Origin: Metapseudomonas otitidis
Lineage (GTDB): Bacteria > Pseudomonadota > Gammaproteobacteria > Pseudomonadales > Pseudomonadaceae
NCBI RefSeq assembly: GCF_900111835.1
Contig: NZ_FOJP01000002.1
Span: 301,169-365,168, forward strand
DNA length: 64,000 nucleotides
Direction: 5' to 3'
This document shows, in pieces, positions 1 through 8,248 of this stretch; the first letter of the stretch is position 1, and each line of letters begins with the position of its first letter. The position numbers and the translations under genes were made by a program. Below the pieces are notes generated by a model, which searched no databases, was not told the origin of the DNA, and saw only the letters and a list, made by a program, of their open reading frames with translations.

Positions 1-1237
1 CGGTGAAGCGGGCGCTGGAGGGCGCGTCGCCGTTGATGCCTTCCTCGCCCATCACTTCGCCCGGGCCCATGCGCCCGGCCTCCAGCCAGCCGTCGCCGTC
101 GGGCAGGGCGGCGGACACCACGCCGCTGCCGATCACCAGGAGCTGCCCGGCCACGTCGCCGCGCTCCAGCAGCACCTGGCCGGCGGGGTGGTCGCTGACG
201 GTCATCAGCCGGGCCAGGCGCTCCTTCTCCTCGTCGCCCAGGGCGCGGAAGACCTTCACCTCGTCCAGCAGCAGGCGCTCGCGCGAGCGCGGGTGTTCGG
301 CCGCTTCGCCCACCCGCTGCAGGCCGGCGGCCTCCAGGTTGCGGTGGGCCAGGTCGAACAGCAGGTTGCGCACGTCCACCTTGCTGGCGCCGGCGCCGAT
401 GAAGCCGCTGATCTCGTACTGGTTGACCTCCACGCCGGCGCTTTTCATCGCCACCTTGGGTGCGGGGGTGGCCAGCAGGTCGCGGCAGCCGCGCAGGGTG
501 CGCTCCAGGGCGTCCAGCACCCGGCGCGGGCGGATGCTGGCGGGCACCTCCAGGGTGATGGCCACGCCATGGATCTCCCGGGGGCGGCTGTTGTTGATGA
601 TCTTCGCCTTGGCCGCCAGGGAGTTGGGGATCACGGCGGTGCTGCCCTGGCTGGTGAGCAGGTGGGTGGCGCGCCAGTCGATCTCGATGACCTTGCCTTC
701 GAGGCCGTCGATGGCGATGGAGTCGTCCAGTTGGTAGGGGCGGGTGGTGTTGAGGATGATCCCGGAGAACACATCCGCGAGGGTGCTTTGCAGCGCCAGG
801 CCGACCACGATGGCCATGGCGCCGGAGGTGGCCAGCAGGCCCTTGACCGGCAGTTGCAGCACGTAGGCCGCCGCCGCCACCAGGGCGAGCAGGAAGATCA
901 GCGCGCCGAGCACGTCCTGCAGCAGTCGCCCGGTGTGGCCGCTGCGGCCGATCAGCACCAGGCCCAGCACCACGGTGAGGGTGCGGGCGCCGTACAGCCA
1001 CCAGAGGATTTCCAGCGCGGTGCCGGCCAGGCCTTCGGCGCTGTCGGCCCCCGGAGGCGGCAGCAGCGGGCTGAGGCCGGCGCTGATCAGCACCCAGCTG
1101 TAGAGCAGGAACAGCCCCAGCCGTGCGGCCACGCGCCAGGGACGCGGGCTGGCCGGCAGCAGGCGCCAGGCGAGGATGTCGAGCAGCAACAGGGCGAGGC
1201 CGGCGATCAACGGATGGCTGGCGATGAGGGTGGGCAT
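1..1237 (-). CDS. MscS-family mechanosensitive channel with C-terminal cyclic-nucleotide-binding domain (3' end cut by window)
   Basis: The minus-strand frame opens at an ATG at 1237 and runs off the left edge without a stop, giving about 412 visible codons. The N-terminal 140 residues hold several hydrophobic segments. They are followed by an MscS pore and beta-domain region rich in small residues (the stretch reading AMAIVVGLALQST, then DVFSGIILNTTRPYQL and VIEIDWRATHL). After about residue 330 comes a cNMP-binding-like domain (VFRALGDEEKERLARLM, then HPAGQVLLERGD and a GEVMGEEGINGDAP turn). The combination suggests an inner-membrane osmotic channel gated or modulated by a cyclic nucleotide; ligand and gating are inferred. 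The gene is divergent from mltA. Confidence 0.85.
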   Translation of the reverse strand, partial: MPTLIASHPLIAGLALLLLDILAWRLLPASPRPWRVAARLGLFLLYSWVLISAGLSPLLPPPGADSAEGLAGTALEILWWLYGARTLTVVLGLVLIGRSGHTGRLLQDVLGALIFLLALVAAAAYVLQLPVKGLLATSGAMAIVVGLALQSTLADVFSGIILNTTRPYQLDDSIAIDGLEGKVIEIDWRATHLLTSQGSTAVIPNSLAAKAKIINNSRPREIHGVAITLEVPASIRPRRVLDALERTLRGCRDLLATPAPKVAMKSAGVEVNQYEISGFIGAGASKVDVRNLLFDLAHRNLEAAGLQRVGEAAEHPRSRERLLLDEVKVFRALGDEEKERLARLMTVSDHPAGQVLLERGDVAGQLLVIGSGVVSAALPDGDGWLEAGRMGPGEVMGEEGINGDAPSSARFT

Positions 1238-1373
1238 GGAGGTCTCGGGGCGATGGCGGCGGTGCGCCAAGATAGCAAGGGCGCCGGGGGTGACGGCAAG
1301 GGGCCAGCGTTTGACGTTGCCGGTGGGCTCCCCCAAGCTGCGCGCTTCTTTTTGCCAGCCAGGAACCCGACGT

Positions 1374-2519
1374 TTGATCCAGTCCCTTTCCCGCCTGCGC
1401 CGCCTGTGGCCCTTCGCCCTGGCTCCCTTCCTGTTGCTCGCCGGCTGCGACGACACCCCGAAACGCGAAGCCCCGGCGCTGCCGCGCTACCAGGGCGTGG
1501 CCTGGAGCGACCTGCCGCCGGTGAGCGATGCCGACCTGCTGGCCGGCTTCACTACCTGGCGCTCTGCGTGCGAACGCCTGGCCCGCGACCCGGTGTGGGG
1601 CCCGGTGTGTGCCGAGGCCGTGGGTGTCGCGGACGACCCGGCTGCGGTGCGCACCTTCCTGCAGGCGCGCCTGTCGCTCTACAGCCTGCGCTCCGGCGAG
1701 GGCGAGCGCGGGCTGATCACCGGCTACTACGAGCCCGTCTACCCGGGCAGCCTGGCCCGTTCCGAGCAGATGACGGTGCCGGTGCTGGGCGTGCCGGACG
1801 ACCTGATCGTGGTGGCGCTGGAGTCCCAGTACCCCGAGCTGAAGGGCAAGCGCCTGCGCGGCCGCCTGGAGGGGCGTGTGCTCAAGCCCTACGACGATGC
1901 CGCCACCCTGCGCGAGAAGCCCGATGCCGGCCCGGTGCTGGCCTGGCTGGGTGACCCGATGGACCTGCAGTTCCTGCAGATCCAGGGTTCCGGGCGCATC
2001 CGTCTGGAGGACGGCAGCCAGATCCGCGTCGCCTACGCCGACCAGAACGGCCACCCGTACCGCCCGGTGGGGCGCTGGCTGGTGGAGCAGGGCTACCTGA
2101 AGAAGGAGGAGGTGAACATGGGCGCCATCCGCGACTGGGCCCGTGCCAACCCGACGCGGGTGCCGGAGCTGCTGGCGAGCAACCCCAGCTACGTGTTCTT
2201 CGTCACCCGCCCGGACAGCCCCGAAGGCCCCCGTGGTTCGTTGAACGTGCCGCTGACCGCCGGCTACAGCGTGGCCATCGACCGCAAGGTGATTCCCCTC
2301 GGCAGCCTGATGTGGCTGGAAACCACCCGCCCGGACGGCACCCCGGTCACCCGCCCGGTGGCGGCCCAGGACACCGGCGGTGCCATCGTCGGGGAAGTGC
2401 GTGCCGACCTGTTCTGGGGTACGGGGGATGAGGCGGGCGAGCTGGCCGGCCACATGAAGCAGGACGGCCGCCTGTGGCTGCTCTGGCCCAACGGTGTGCC
2501 GTTGCCCGAGGTGAAATAG
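1374..2519 (+). CDS. mltA: Membrane-bound lytic murein transglycosylase A (MltA)
   Basis: The 381-residue product matches MltA, an outer-membrane lipoprotein that cleaves peptidoglycan glycan strands to 1,6-anhydromuramyl ends. The TTG at 1374 is chosen because AGGAA lies 8 nt upstream and the product then starts with a lipoprotein signal (basic residues, then a hydrophobic run ending LLLAGC, with Cys25 as lipidation site). Reading further upstream would put a long non-signal extension on the front. Family marks include LITGYYEPVYPGS, the QIQGSGRIRLEDG stretch, and the C-terminal 3D domain with the DTGGAI and DLFWGTG motifs that hold catalytic aspartates. The length is normal for pseudomonads. 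It converges on fahA across a hairpin. Confidence 0.93.
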   Translation: MIQSLSRLRRLWPFALAPFLLLAGCDDTPKREAPALPRYQGVAWSDLPPVSDADLLAGFTTWRSACERLARDPVWGPVCAEAVGVADDPAAVRTFLQARLSLYSLRSGEGERGLITGYYEPVYPGSLARSEQMTVPVLGVPDDLIVVALESQYPELKGKRLRGRLEGRVLKPYDDAATLREKPDAGPVLAWLGDPMDLQFLQIQGSGRIRLEDGSQIRVAYADQNGHPYRPVGRWLVEQGYLKKEEVNMGAIRDWARANPTRVPELLASNPSYVFFVTRPDSPEGPRGSLNVPLTAGYSVAIDRKVIPLGSLMWLETTRPDGTPVTRPVAAQDTGGAIVGEVRADLFWGTGDEAGELAGHMKQDGRLWLLWPNGVPLPEVK

Positions 2520-2540
2520 ACGCGGCAGGTAGAGTGAGCA

Positions 2541-2567
2541 CCCCATCCCGCGCCAGGCGGGATGGGG
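2541..2567. terminator. Hairpin between convergent mltA and fahA
   Basis: A perfect 11-bp stem (CCCCATCCCGC at 2541-2551 with its complement at 2557-2567) has a 5-nt loop and sits in the 54-bp gap between two convergent stops. It lacks a strong T-run on either side, so it is a likely bidirectional 3'-end structure rather than a textbook intrinsic terminator. Confidence 0.6.
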
Positions 2568-2573
2568 CTGGGC

Positions 2574-3869
2574 TCAGAGGATGCGGCCGCGGCACTCGCC
2601 GAAGCCGATGCGGGGCAGGCCCTCGCGTTCGCACCAGGCCTTGAGGATCACTTCGTCGCCTTCCTGCAGGAAGGTGCGCTGCTCGCCGCCGGGCAGGGTC
2701 AGCGGCTGCTTGCCGCCGAAGGTGCTCTCCAGCAGGCTGCCGAAGGCATCCGGCTCGGGGCCGGACAGGGTGCCGGAACCGAACAGGTCGCCCGCTTGCA
2801 GCTTGCAGCCGCCCACGGCGTGGTGGGCCACCAGCTGCGCCACGGTCCAGTACATGTGCTGGGTGTTGGAGAGGGCCAGGCGCACCGGGTCGATGCCCTG
2901 CTCGCGCATGGCGGCGCTCTGCAGCAGCACTTCCAGCTTGATGTCGAAGGCGCCATTGGCCTGGTCGGCCGCGTCCAGCAGGTAGGGCAGCGGCTGCGGG
3001 TCGCCGACCGGGCGGGCCGGTTGCGGGGTGCGGAAGGGCTCCAGCGCCTCGGCGGTCACCACCCAGGGCGAAACCGTGGTGGCGAAGTTCTTCGCCAGGA
3101 AGGGCCCCAGCGGCTGGTATTCCCAGGCTTGCAGGTCCCGGGCGGACCAGTCGTTGAGCAGGCAGAAGCCGGCGATGTGCTCGGCCGCGCGGCCGATCTC
3201 GATGGCCTCGCCCATGGCGTTGCCCTGGCCGATCCAGATGCCCAGCTCCAGTTCGTAGTCCAGGCGCTTGCTGGGGCCGAAGCTCGGCACTTCGGCGCCC
3301 GGTGGCAGGGTCTGGCCGTTGGGGCGGTGCACCGGGGTGCCGGAGACGCACACGGTGGAGGCGCGGCCGTGGTAGCCGATGGGCACGTACTTGTAGTTGG
3401 GCAGCAGCGGGTTGTCCGGGCGGAACAGCCGGCCGACGTTGTTGGCGTGGTGGATGCCGACGTAGAAGTCGGTGTAGTCGCCGATGCGTGCCGGCAGGTG
3501 CAACTGGCAGTCGGCGGCCAGCGGCAGCAGCTCGGCGCCGAGGGCCTCCAGTCGGGCCTGGGCGGGGCTGCCTGCGGCGAGCAGTTCCTGCAGCTGGCGG
3601 CGCAGGGCGCGGCGGGCGTTGGCGCCGAGGGCGAAGAAGGCGTTGAGGTCTTCGCCGGCGGCGACGCGGGCGGCTTCGGCGGCCTCACCGTCGAACAGGC
3701 CGGCCGTGCTGGCGATCTTCAGGTCGAAGATGTGCGCGCCGATGGCGACGCCGCCCCGTGGGGTGCCGCCGGCCGGGCTGAAGATGCCCAGCGGCAGGTT
3801 CTGCAGGGGGAAGTCGGGGTGGCCGTTGGCCGATTCGATCCAGCTGGTGCGGGTGTCGTGTGAAGTCAT
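2574..3869 (-). CDS. fahA: Fumarylacetoacetase
   Basis: This 431-residue protein catalyses the last step of tyrosine/homogentisate breakdown, splitting fumarylacetoacetate to fumarate and acetoacetate in the cytoplasm. It has the FAH N-terminal domain followed by the catalytic fold, seen in FYVGIHHANNVGRLFRP, the YHGRASTVCVSGTPVHRP stretch, the metal-binding ELELGIWIGQGNAMGE segment and FCLLNDWSARDLQAWEYQPLG split over neighbouring motifs. Its ATG is 3 nt downstream of the hmgA stop, so the two form an operon read from the hmgA promoter. The length agrees with bacterial fumarylacetoacetases. Confidence 0.95.
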   Translation of the reverse strand: MTSHDTRTSWIESANGHPDFPLQNLPLGIFSPAGGTPRGGVAIGAHIFDLKIASTAGLFDGEAAEAARVAAGEDLNAFFALGANARRALRRQLQELLAAGSPAQARLEALGAELLPLAADCQLHLPARIGDYTDFYVGIHHANNVGRLFRPDNPLLPNYKYVPIGYHGRASTVCVSGTPVHRPNGQTLPPGAEVPSFGPSKRLDYELELGIWIGQGNAMGEAIEIGRAAEHIAGFCLLNDWSARDLQAWEYQPLGPFLAKNFATTVSPWVVTAEALEPFRTPQPARPVGDPQPLPYLLDAADQANGAFDIKLEVLLQSAAMREQGIDPVRLALSNTQHMYWTVAQLVAHHAVGGCKLQAGDLFGSGTLSGPEPDAFGSLLESTFGGKQPLTLPGGEQRTFLQEGDEVILKAWCEREGLPRIGFGECRGRIL

Positions 3870-3872
3870 CGA

Positions 3873-5177
3873 TCAGATCCTGCCCTTGTCGAAGGTCTTG
3901 GCCATGCCGTCCCAGCAGGCATCGTAGTCGCTCTGCAGGGCGGCGCATTCGAGGGCGTAGCGGCTGGGGCGCAGCACGCGGCCGGTCTCGAACATGAAGG
4001 CCATGGTGTGGTCGAGCTTGTGGGGCTTGAGCTCGGCGGCGATGGCGGCGGTGGTGCTGGCGTTGTCCGGGCCGTGGGCGCTCATGCAGGTGTGCAGCGA
4101 GGCACCACCGGGGGCGAAGCCGTCGGCCTTGGCATCGTACGCGCCCTGGATGAGCCCCATGAACTCGTTCATCAGGTTGCGGTGGAACCACGGCGGACGG
4201 AAGGTCTTCTCGGCCACCATCCAGCGCGGCGGGAAGATCACGAAGTCGACGTTGGCCATGCCGGGGGTGTCGCTGGGCGAGGTGAGCACGGTGAAGATCG
4301 ACGGGTCCGGGTGGTCGTAGCTGACCGTGCCGATGGTGTTGAACAGGCGCAGGTCGTACTTGTAGGGCACGTTGTTGCCGTGCCAGGCGACCACGTCCAG
4401 CGGCGAATGGCCGAGGGTGGTGGCCCAGAGTTCACCGAGGTACTTCTGCACCAGTACGGTGGGGGCTTCCAGGTCTTCGTAGCGGGCCACGGGGGCGAGG
4501 AAGTCGCGGGGATTGGCCAGGCCGTTGCTGCCGATGGGGCCGAGGTCGGGGATGCGCAGGGCCGCGCCGTGGTTCTCGCAGATGTAGCCCCGGGCACTGG
4601 CGTCCAGCAGCTCGACGCGGAACTTCATGCCGCGGGGGAGGACGGCGATCTCCAGCGGCTCCACCTCCAGCACGCCCAGTTCGGTGACCAGGCGCAGGCG
4701 GCCCTGCTCGGGGACGATCAGCAATTCGCCGTCGGCGTTGAAGAACACCCGCTCCATGGAAGCGTTGGCGCAATAGAGGTGCACGCTGACACCGCTGGCC
4801 TGCTCGGCATCGGCGGTGGCGACCAGGGTCAGCAGACCGTCGATGAAGTCGGTGCGGGCCTGGGGAATGGGGTGGGGGTTCCAGCGCAGGCGGTTGGGGT
4901 TGACCGGGCCCATCTCACGGCCGGGAATCTGCCGCTCCAGGCGCTCGAAGCGCGGGTGCGCGGCAGAAGGACGGATGCGGTACAGCCAGGTGCGGCGGGC
5001 TTCGGCGCGCGGCACGGTGAAGGCGGTGCCGGAGAACTGCTCGGCATACAGGCCATAGGGCGCGCGCTGCGGGGAATTCTGGCCGACGGGCAGGGCGCCC
5101 GGCAGGGCCTCGCTGGCGAACTCGTTGTTGAAACCGCTCAGGTAGTGCAGGTCGGAGGAGGGCAGCGCGGGTGACAT
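3873..5177 (-). CDS. hmgA: Homogentisate 1,2-dioxygenase
   Basis: The 434-residue enzyme is the Fe(II)-dependent ring-cleaving dioxygenase that turns homogentisate into maleylacetoacetate. Diagnostic segments are [19 protein letters not shown] at the N-terminus, NPHPIP, the cupin region around [19 protein letters not shown], and the C-terminal metal-ligand region with [18 protein letters not shown] and the nearby [12 protein letters not shown]. It is the first gene of the hmgA-fahA operon and is divergent from an IclR-type regulator. A palindromic operator candidate lies 26-44 bp upstream of its start. Confidence 0.97.
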   Translation of the reverse strand: MSPALPSSDLHYLSGFNNEFASEALPGALPVGQNSPQRAPYGLYAEQFSGTAFTVPRAEARRTWLYRIRPSAAHPRFERLERQIPGREMGPVNPNRLRWNPHPIPQARTDFIDGLLTLVATADAEQASGVSVHLYCANASMERVFFNADGELLIVPEQGRLRLVTELGVLEVEPLEIAVLPRGMKFRVELLDASARGYICENHGAALRIPDLGPIGSNGLANPRDFLAPVARYEDLEAPTVLVQKYLGELWATTLGHSPLDVVAWHGNNVPYKYDLRLFNTIGTVSYDHPDPSIFTVLTSPSDTPGMANVDFVIFPPRWMVAEKTFRPPWFHRNLMNEFMGLIQGAYDAKADGFAPGGASLHTCMSAHGPDNASTTAAIAAELKPHKLDHTMAFMFETGRVLRPSRYALECAALQSDYDACWDGMAKTFDKGRI

Positions 5178-5202
5178 GGATGGCCTCTGATTTTTGTAAT
5201 TG

Positions 5203-5221
5203 AATTACGGATAACGTAATT
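5203..5221. promoter_or_regulatory. Candidate IclR/HmgR operator in the hmgA-regulator intergenic region
   Basis: A 19-bp palindrome reads AATTAC, a 7-bp spacer, then GTAATT. A further GTAATT half-site lies immediately left at 5196-5201, so three half-sites are packed in an AT-rich 26-bp patch in otherwise very GC-rich DNA. It lies between divergent hmgA and the IclR gene. A related 19-bp sequence (14 of 19 identical in the same orientation) occurs upstream of maiA at 8174-8192. In Pseudomonas putida the IclR-type HmgR represses homogentisate genes from such a site; assigning this sequence to it is inference. Confidence 0.65.
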
Positions 5222-5279
5222 TGAAAGGCGGAAGGGGTCAAGCTATAACAGCGGCCTCCTAAGCGAAGCGGGGCAGTGC

Positions 5280-6068
5280 ATGGCCATCCAGAAGGACGAC
5301 GCCGAGGCGTCCAAGCGACAGAAGGTGCAGGCGGCGGAAGTCGGCACCGAGATCCTCAAGGGGCTGGCCCAGCTGGCGCCGGCCACGTCGCTGTCACGGC
5401 TGGCAGAGCACCTGGGCATGCCGGCGGCCAAGGTCCATCGCTACCTGCAGGCGCTGATCGCCAGCGGTTTCGCCGCCCAGGACGCCACCACCAACCACTA
5501 CGGCCTGGGGCCCGAGGCCCTGTTCGTCGGCCTGGCCGCCATCGGCGGTCTGGATGTGGTGCGTGCGGCCACACCGACGCTGTCGGCCCTGCGCGATGAA
5601 CTCAACGAGACCTGCTTCCTGGCTGTGTGGGGCAACAAGGGGCCGACGGTGGTGCATGTGGAGCAGCCGCTGCGCGCGGTGACCCTGGTGACCCGCGTGG
5701 GCTCGGTGCTGCCGCTGCTGGGCTCCTCCACCGGCCTGGTGTTCGCCAGCTACCTGCCGGAGGCGGAATTCGCGCCGCTGCGGGACGAGGAAGCGCACCT
5801 GCCCGGCGTACCCGATGCCAAGGCCCTGGCGGCCCAGGTCGCGGAGATCCGCGCCAGCGGCCTGCACCACGTGCACGGCTTGCTGATGCCGGGGGTCAAC
5901 GCGCTGTCCGCGCCGGTGTTCGCGGTCGGCGAGCAGATCGCCGGGGTGATCACGGTGGTGGGCGCCGCCAGCGGCTTCCATGCCGAGACCAGCGGCCGCG
6001 CGGCAGCGTTGCTGAAGCAGGCGGCCGAAACCATCACCGCGCGGATGGCGGGGGTTCGTCCGGCGTGA
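5280..6068 (+). CDS. hmgR: IclR-family transcriptional regulator of homogentisate genes (HmgR-like)
   Basis: The 262-residue protein has an N-terminal winged helix-turn-helix (residues about 20-75, with QLAPATSLSRLAEHLGMPAAKVHRYLQ split around the recognition helix) and a C-terminal IclR effector-binding domain (GLAAIGGLDVVRAATPTL, then GLVFASYLP and GVNALSAPVF). It is divergent from hmgA with a shared operator-rich intergenic region. That position, and the matching site before maiA, suggest it represses hmgA-fahA and maiA until homogentisate or a related inducer is present. The family call is firm; the target set is inferred. Confidence 0.88.
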   Translation: MAIQKDDAEASKRQKVQAAEVGTEILKGLAQLAPATSLSRLAEHLGMPAAKVHRYLQALIASGFAAQDATTNHYGLGPEALFVGLAAIGGLDVVRAATPTLSALRDELNETCFLAVWGNKGPTVVHVEQPLRAVTLVTRVGSVLPLLGSSTGLVFASYLPEAEFAPLRDEEAHLPGVPDAKALAAQVAEIRASGLHHVHGLLMPGVNALSAPVFAVGEQIAGVITVVGAASGFHAETSGRAAALLKQAAETITARMAGVRPA

Positions 6069-6096
6069 GCGAGGGCGTCCGGTAGGCCGCGTGCAG

Positions 6097-6139
6097 TTGT
6101 AAGGGCGAAGCGCTTTCGCGGTTGAAACCGCTCCCACAA
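6097..6139. repeat. Pseudomonas-type small intergenic repeat
   Basis: A 43-bp imperfect inverted sequence starts TTGTAAGGGCGAAGCG and ends with CCGCTCCCACAA; its inner part (GCGGTT/AACCGC) pairs around a short loop. Intergenic elements with a TTGTGGGAGCGG end are dispersed through many Pseudomonas genomes. Only one clear copy is in this window, so the repeat assignment rests on recall of the family. Confidence 0.5.
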
Positions 6140-6190
6140 ACCGGCGCGGCGCCGTTCGGGCGTAGGGGCGGTGCCTGGATGGCAGTCATG

Positions 6191-6216
6191 AAAAAGCCCG
6201 CTTGATGCGGGCTTTC
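6191..6216 (-). terminator. Intrinsic terminator of hppD
   Basis: An AGCCCGC/GCGGGCT stem of 7 bp with a 5-nt loop is followed, on the minus strand, by a run of five T (AAAAA on the plus strand at 6191-6195). It lies 17 bp beyond the hppD stop, and is also usable on the plus strand for the IclR transcript. Confidence 0.8.
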
Positions 6217-6232
6217 TCGTTAGGGCGATGGC

Positions 6233-7309
6233 TCACTCGGTGGCGAGCACGCCCCGGCGGATCTGGTCGCGTTCGATGGATTCGAACAGGGCCTTGAAGT
6301 TGCCCTCGCCGAAGCCGCTGTCGCCCTTGCGCTGGATGAACTCGAAGAACACCGGGCCGAGCAGGGTCTCCGAGAAGATCTGCAGCAGCAGCCGGCGTTC
6401 GCCGCCTTCGGAGGTGCCGTCCAGCAGGATGCCGCGGGACTGCAGGGCGTCCACCGGCTCGCCGTGGTTGGGCAGGCGGCCTTCGAGCATCTCGTAGTAG
6501 GTGGTGGGCGGTGCGGTCATGAAGCGCATGCCCAGGGCCTTGAGGTTGTCCCAGGTGCTGATCAGGTCGTCGGTGAGGAAGGCCACGTGCTGGATGCCCT
6601 CGCCGTTGAACTGCATCAGGAACTCCTCGATCTGCCCGGCGCCCTTGGAGGATTCCTCGTTGAGCGGGATGCGGATCATGCCGTCCGGCGCGGTCATGGC
6701 CTTGGAGGTCAGCCCGGTGTACTCGCCCTTGATGTCGAAGTAGCGGATCTCGCGGAAGTTGAACAGCTTCTCGTAGAAGTCCGCCCAGTAGGCCATGCGA
6801 CCGCGGTACACGTTGTGGGTGAGGTGGTCGATGATCTTCAGGCCCGCGCCCTTGGGGTTGCGGTCCACGCCTTCGATGAACTCGAAGTCGATGTCGTAGA
6901 TCGACGAGCCTTCGCCGAAGCGGTCGATCAGGTACAGCGGCGCACCGCCGATGCCCTTTATCGCCGGCAGGCGCAGTTCCATCGGCCCGGTGGGAATCTC
7001 GATGGGCTGGGCGCCCAGGGCCAGGGCACGGGCATAGGCCTGGTGGGCGTTCTTCACGCGGAAGGCCATGCCGCACACGGAGGGCCCGTGTTCGGCGGCG
7101 AAGTAGGCGGCCTGGCTCTTGGGCTCGTTGTTGAGGATCAGGTTGATCTCACCCTGGCGATACAGGTGCACGTCCTTGGAACGGTGGGTGGCCACCTTGG
7201 TGAAGCCCATGGCGGCGAACACCGGCTCAAGGACGTTGGGGGTGGGGGAGGCGAGTTCGATGAACTCGAAGCCCATCAGGCCCATGGGGTTTTCAAAGAT
7301 GTCGGCCAT
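6233..7309 (-). CDS. hppD: 4-hydroxyphenylpyruvate dioxygenase
   Basis: This 358-residue enzyme converts 4-hydroxyphenylpyruvate to homogentisate using Fe(II) and O2, feeding hmgA. It starts [18 protein letters not shown], has two vicinal-oxygen-chelate domains, and shows the expected facial-triad contexts: the first His in IIDHLTHNV, the second in GIQHVAFLT, and the Glu in [12 protein letters not shown] near the C-terminus. The length matches bacterial HppD. It lies downstream of maiA on the same strand with a 164-bp gap and has its own terminator. Confidence 0.96.
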   Translation of the reverse strand: MADIFENPMGLMGFEFIELASPTPNVLEPVFAAMGFTKVATHRSKDVHLYRQGEINLILNNEPKSQAAYFAAEHGPSVCGMAFRVKNAHQAYARALALGAQPIEIPTGPMELRLPAIKGIGGAPLYLIDRFGEGSSIYDIDFEFIEGVDRNPKGAGLKIIDHLTHNVYRGRMAYWADFYEKLFNFREIRYFDIKGEYTGLTSKAMTAPDGMIRIPLNEESSKGAGQIEEFLMQFNGEGIQHVAFLTDDLISTWDNLKALGMRFMTAPPTTYYEMLEGRLPNHGEPVDALQSRGILLDGTSEGGERRLLLQIFSETLLGPVFFEFIQRKGDSGFGEGNFKALFESIERDQIRRGVLATE

Positions 7310-7372
7310 GGCATGGCTCCTCGGATCAGGTTGCGGTCGCGCCGCGAAAGGTTGAAGGCGTCTGTCGGTCGA

Positions 7373-7462
7373 TCAAACGCTTCGCGGCGGCGCGCAGGAC
7401 ACCCCGCGCACGCTGCGCGCGAGGTGATCGCCGATGGTGACCTTGAAAGCGAGGCTCTGCAT
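7373..7462 (-). CDS. Possible 29-residue small ORF between maiA and hppD
   Basis: An ATG at 7462 follows a GGAGCGC ribosome-binding-like sequence and reads 29 codons to a TGA, starting MQSLAFKVTIGDHLARSV. It lies 11 bp after the maiA stop on the same strand. I do not recognise it. It may be a leader peptide, a remnant, or chance; the evidence is only the start context and position. Confidence 0.25.
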   Translation of the reverse strand: MQSLAFKVTIGDHLARSVRGVSCAPPRSV

Positions 7463-7473
7463 GGGTGCGCTCC

Positions 7474-8109
7474 TCAGGCCGGCTTGTCGGCCTGGGCGTC
7501 CGGGTGGGCGGCGCGGAAGGCGGGGTGCTCCAGCGCCAGGCGTTCGACCCTCAGGATACGCGGGTAGCCGGAGAGGTCCACGTTGAAGCGGCGGGCGGCA
7601 TACACCTGCGGCAGCAGGTAGACATCGGCCATGCCCGGTGCGTCGCCGAAGCAGTAGCCGGTGTCGCCGATCAGCGCTTCCACCGCCGCCAGGCCCTCGC
7701 CGATCCAGTGGGCGATCCAGTCGTTGACGGTGGTTTCATCGGCGCCCATCTGCCGCAGGCGGTTGAGCACGGCCACGTTGTGCAACGGGTGGATGTCGCA
7801 GCCGATCAGCGCTGTCACCTGGCGCTGGCGGGCGCGCTGCAGCGCATCGCCGGGCAGCAGGGCGGGCTCGGGGTAGTGTTCGTCGAGGTATTCGAGGATG
7901 GCCGGGGACTGGATCAGCACCGCGCCTTCGTCGGTACGCAGCGCGGGCACGCGGCCCTGGGGGTTGATGGCGCGGTAGGCCGGCTGGCGGTGTTCGCCGC
8001 CGTCCTTGATCAGGTTGACCGGGAGCATGTGGACCTCCAGCCCCTTCAGTGCCAGGGCGATGCGCACCCGGTAGGAGGAGGTGGAGCGGTAATAGGTGTA
8101 GAGGTCCAT
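7474..8109 (-). CDS. maiA: Maleylacetoacetate isomerase (GST zeta class)
   Basis: The 211-residue protein isomerises maleylacetoacetate to fumarylacetoacetate using glutathione, between HmgA and FahA in the pathway. It is a zeta-class glutathione transferase, shown by the N-terminal YYRSTSSYRVRIALALKGLE region with the catalytic Ser-Ser-x-x-Arg motif, NPQGRVPAL, the IL EYLD segment and the C-terminal helical domain (IHPLHNVAVLNRL, DVYLLPQVYAARRF). The ATG at 8109 is preferred over one 21 nt upstream because family members start right before LYTYYRS. It sits away from hmgA-fahA but carries a similar upstream operator candidate. Confidence 0.94.
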   Translation of the reverse strand: MDLYTYYRSTSSYRVRIALALKGLEVHMLPVNLIKDGGEHRQPAYRAINPQGRVPALRTDEGAVLIQSPAILEYLDEHYPEPALLPGDALQRARQRQVTALIGCDIHPLHNVAVLNRLRQMGADETTVNDWIAHWIGEGLAAVEALIGDTGYCFGDAPGMADVYLLPQVYAARRFNVDLSGYPRILRVERLALEHPAFRAAHPDAQADKPA

Positions 8110-8173
8110 GGCAGGCTCTCGCAAGGTCACGCGCCAGTCGGGGAGACCGCCGACGCTGTTGTTTTCATAATCT

Positions 8174-8192
8174 ATTTACACTCTGCGTAATT
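8174..8192 (-). promoter_or_regulatory. Second candidate HmgR-like operator, upstream of maiA
   Basis: On the minus strand this reads AATTACG, six bases, then GTAAAT, matching the hmgA operator candidate at 14 of 19 positions with identical spacing. It lies 65-83 bp upstream of the maiA start in an AT-rich stretch (TTTTCATAATC next to it). It implies that the separate maiA transcript belongs to the same regulon. Confidence 0.5.
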
Positions 8193-8248
8193 TTTCCCGT
8201 GACGGCAAGCCCGACGTTGCACCGATCGCCAGGCTTGCCGCCCCGTCC

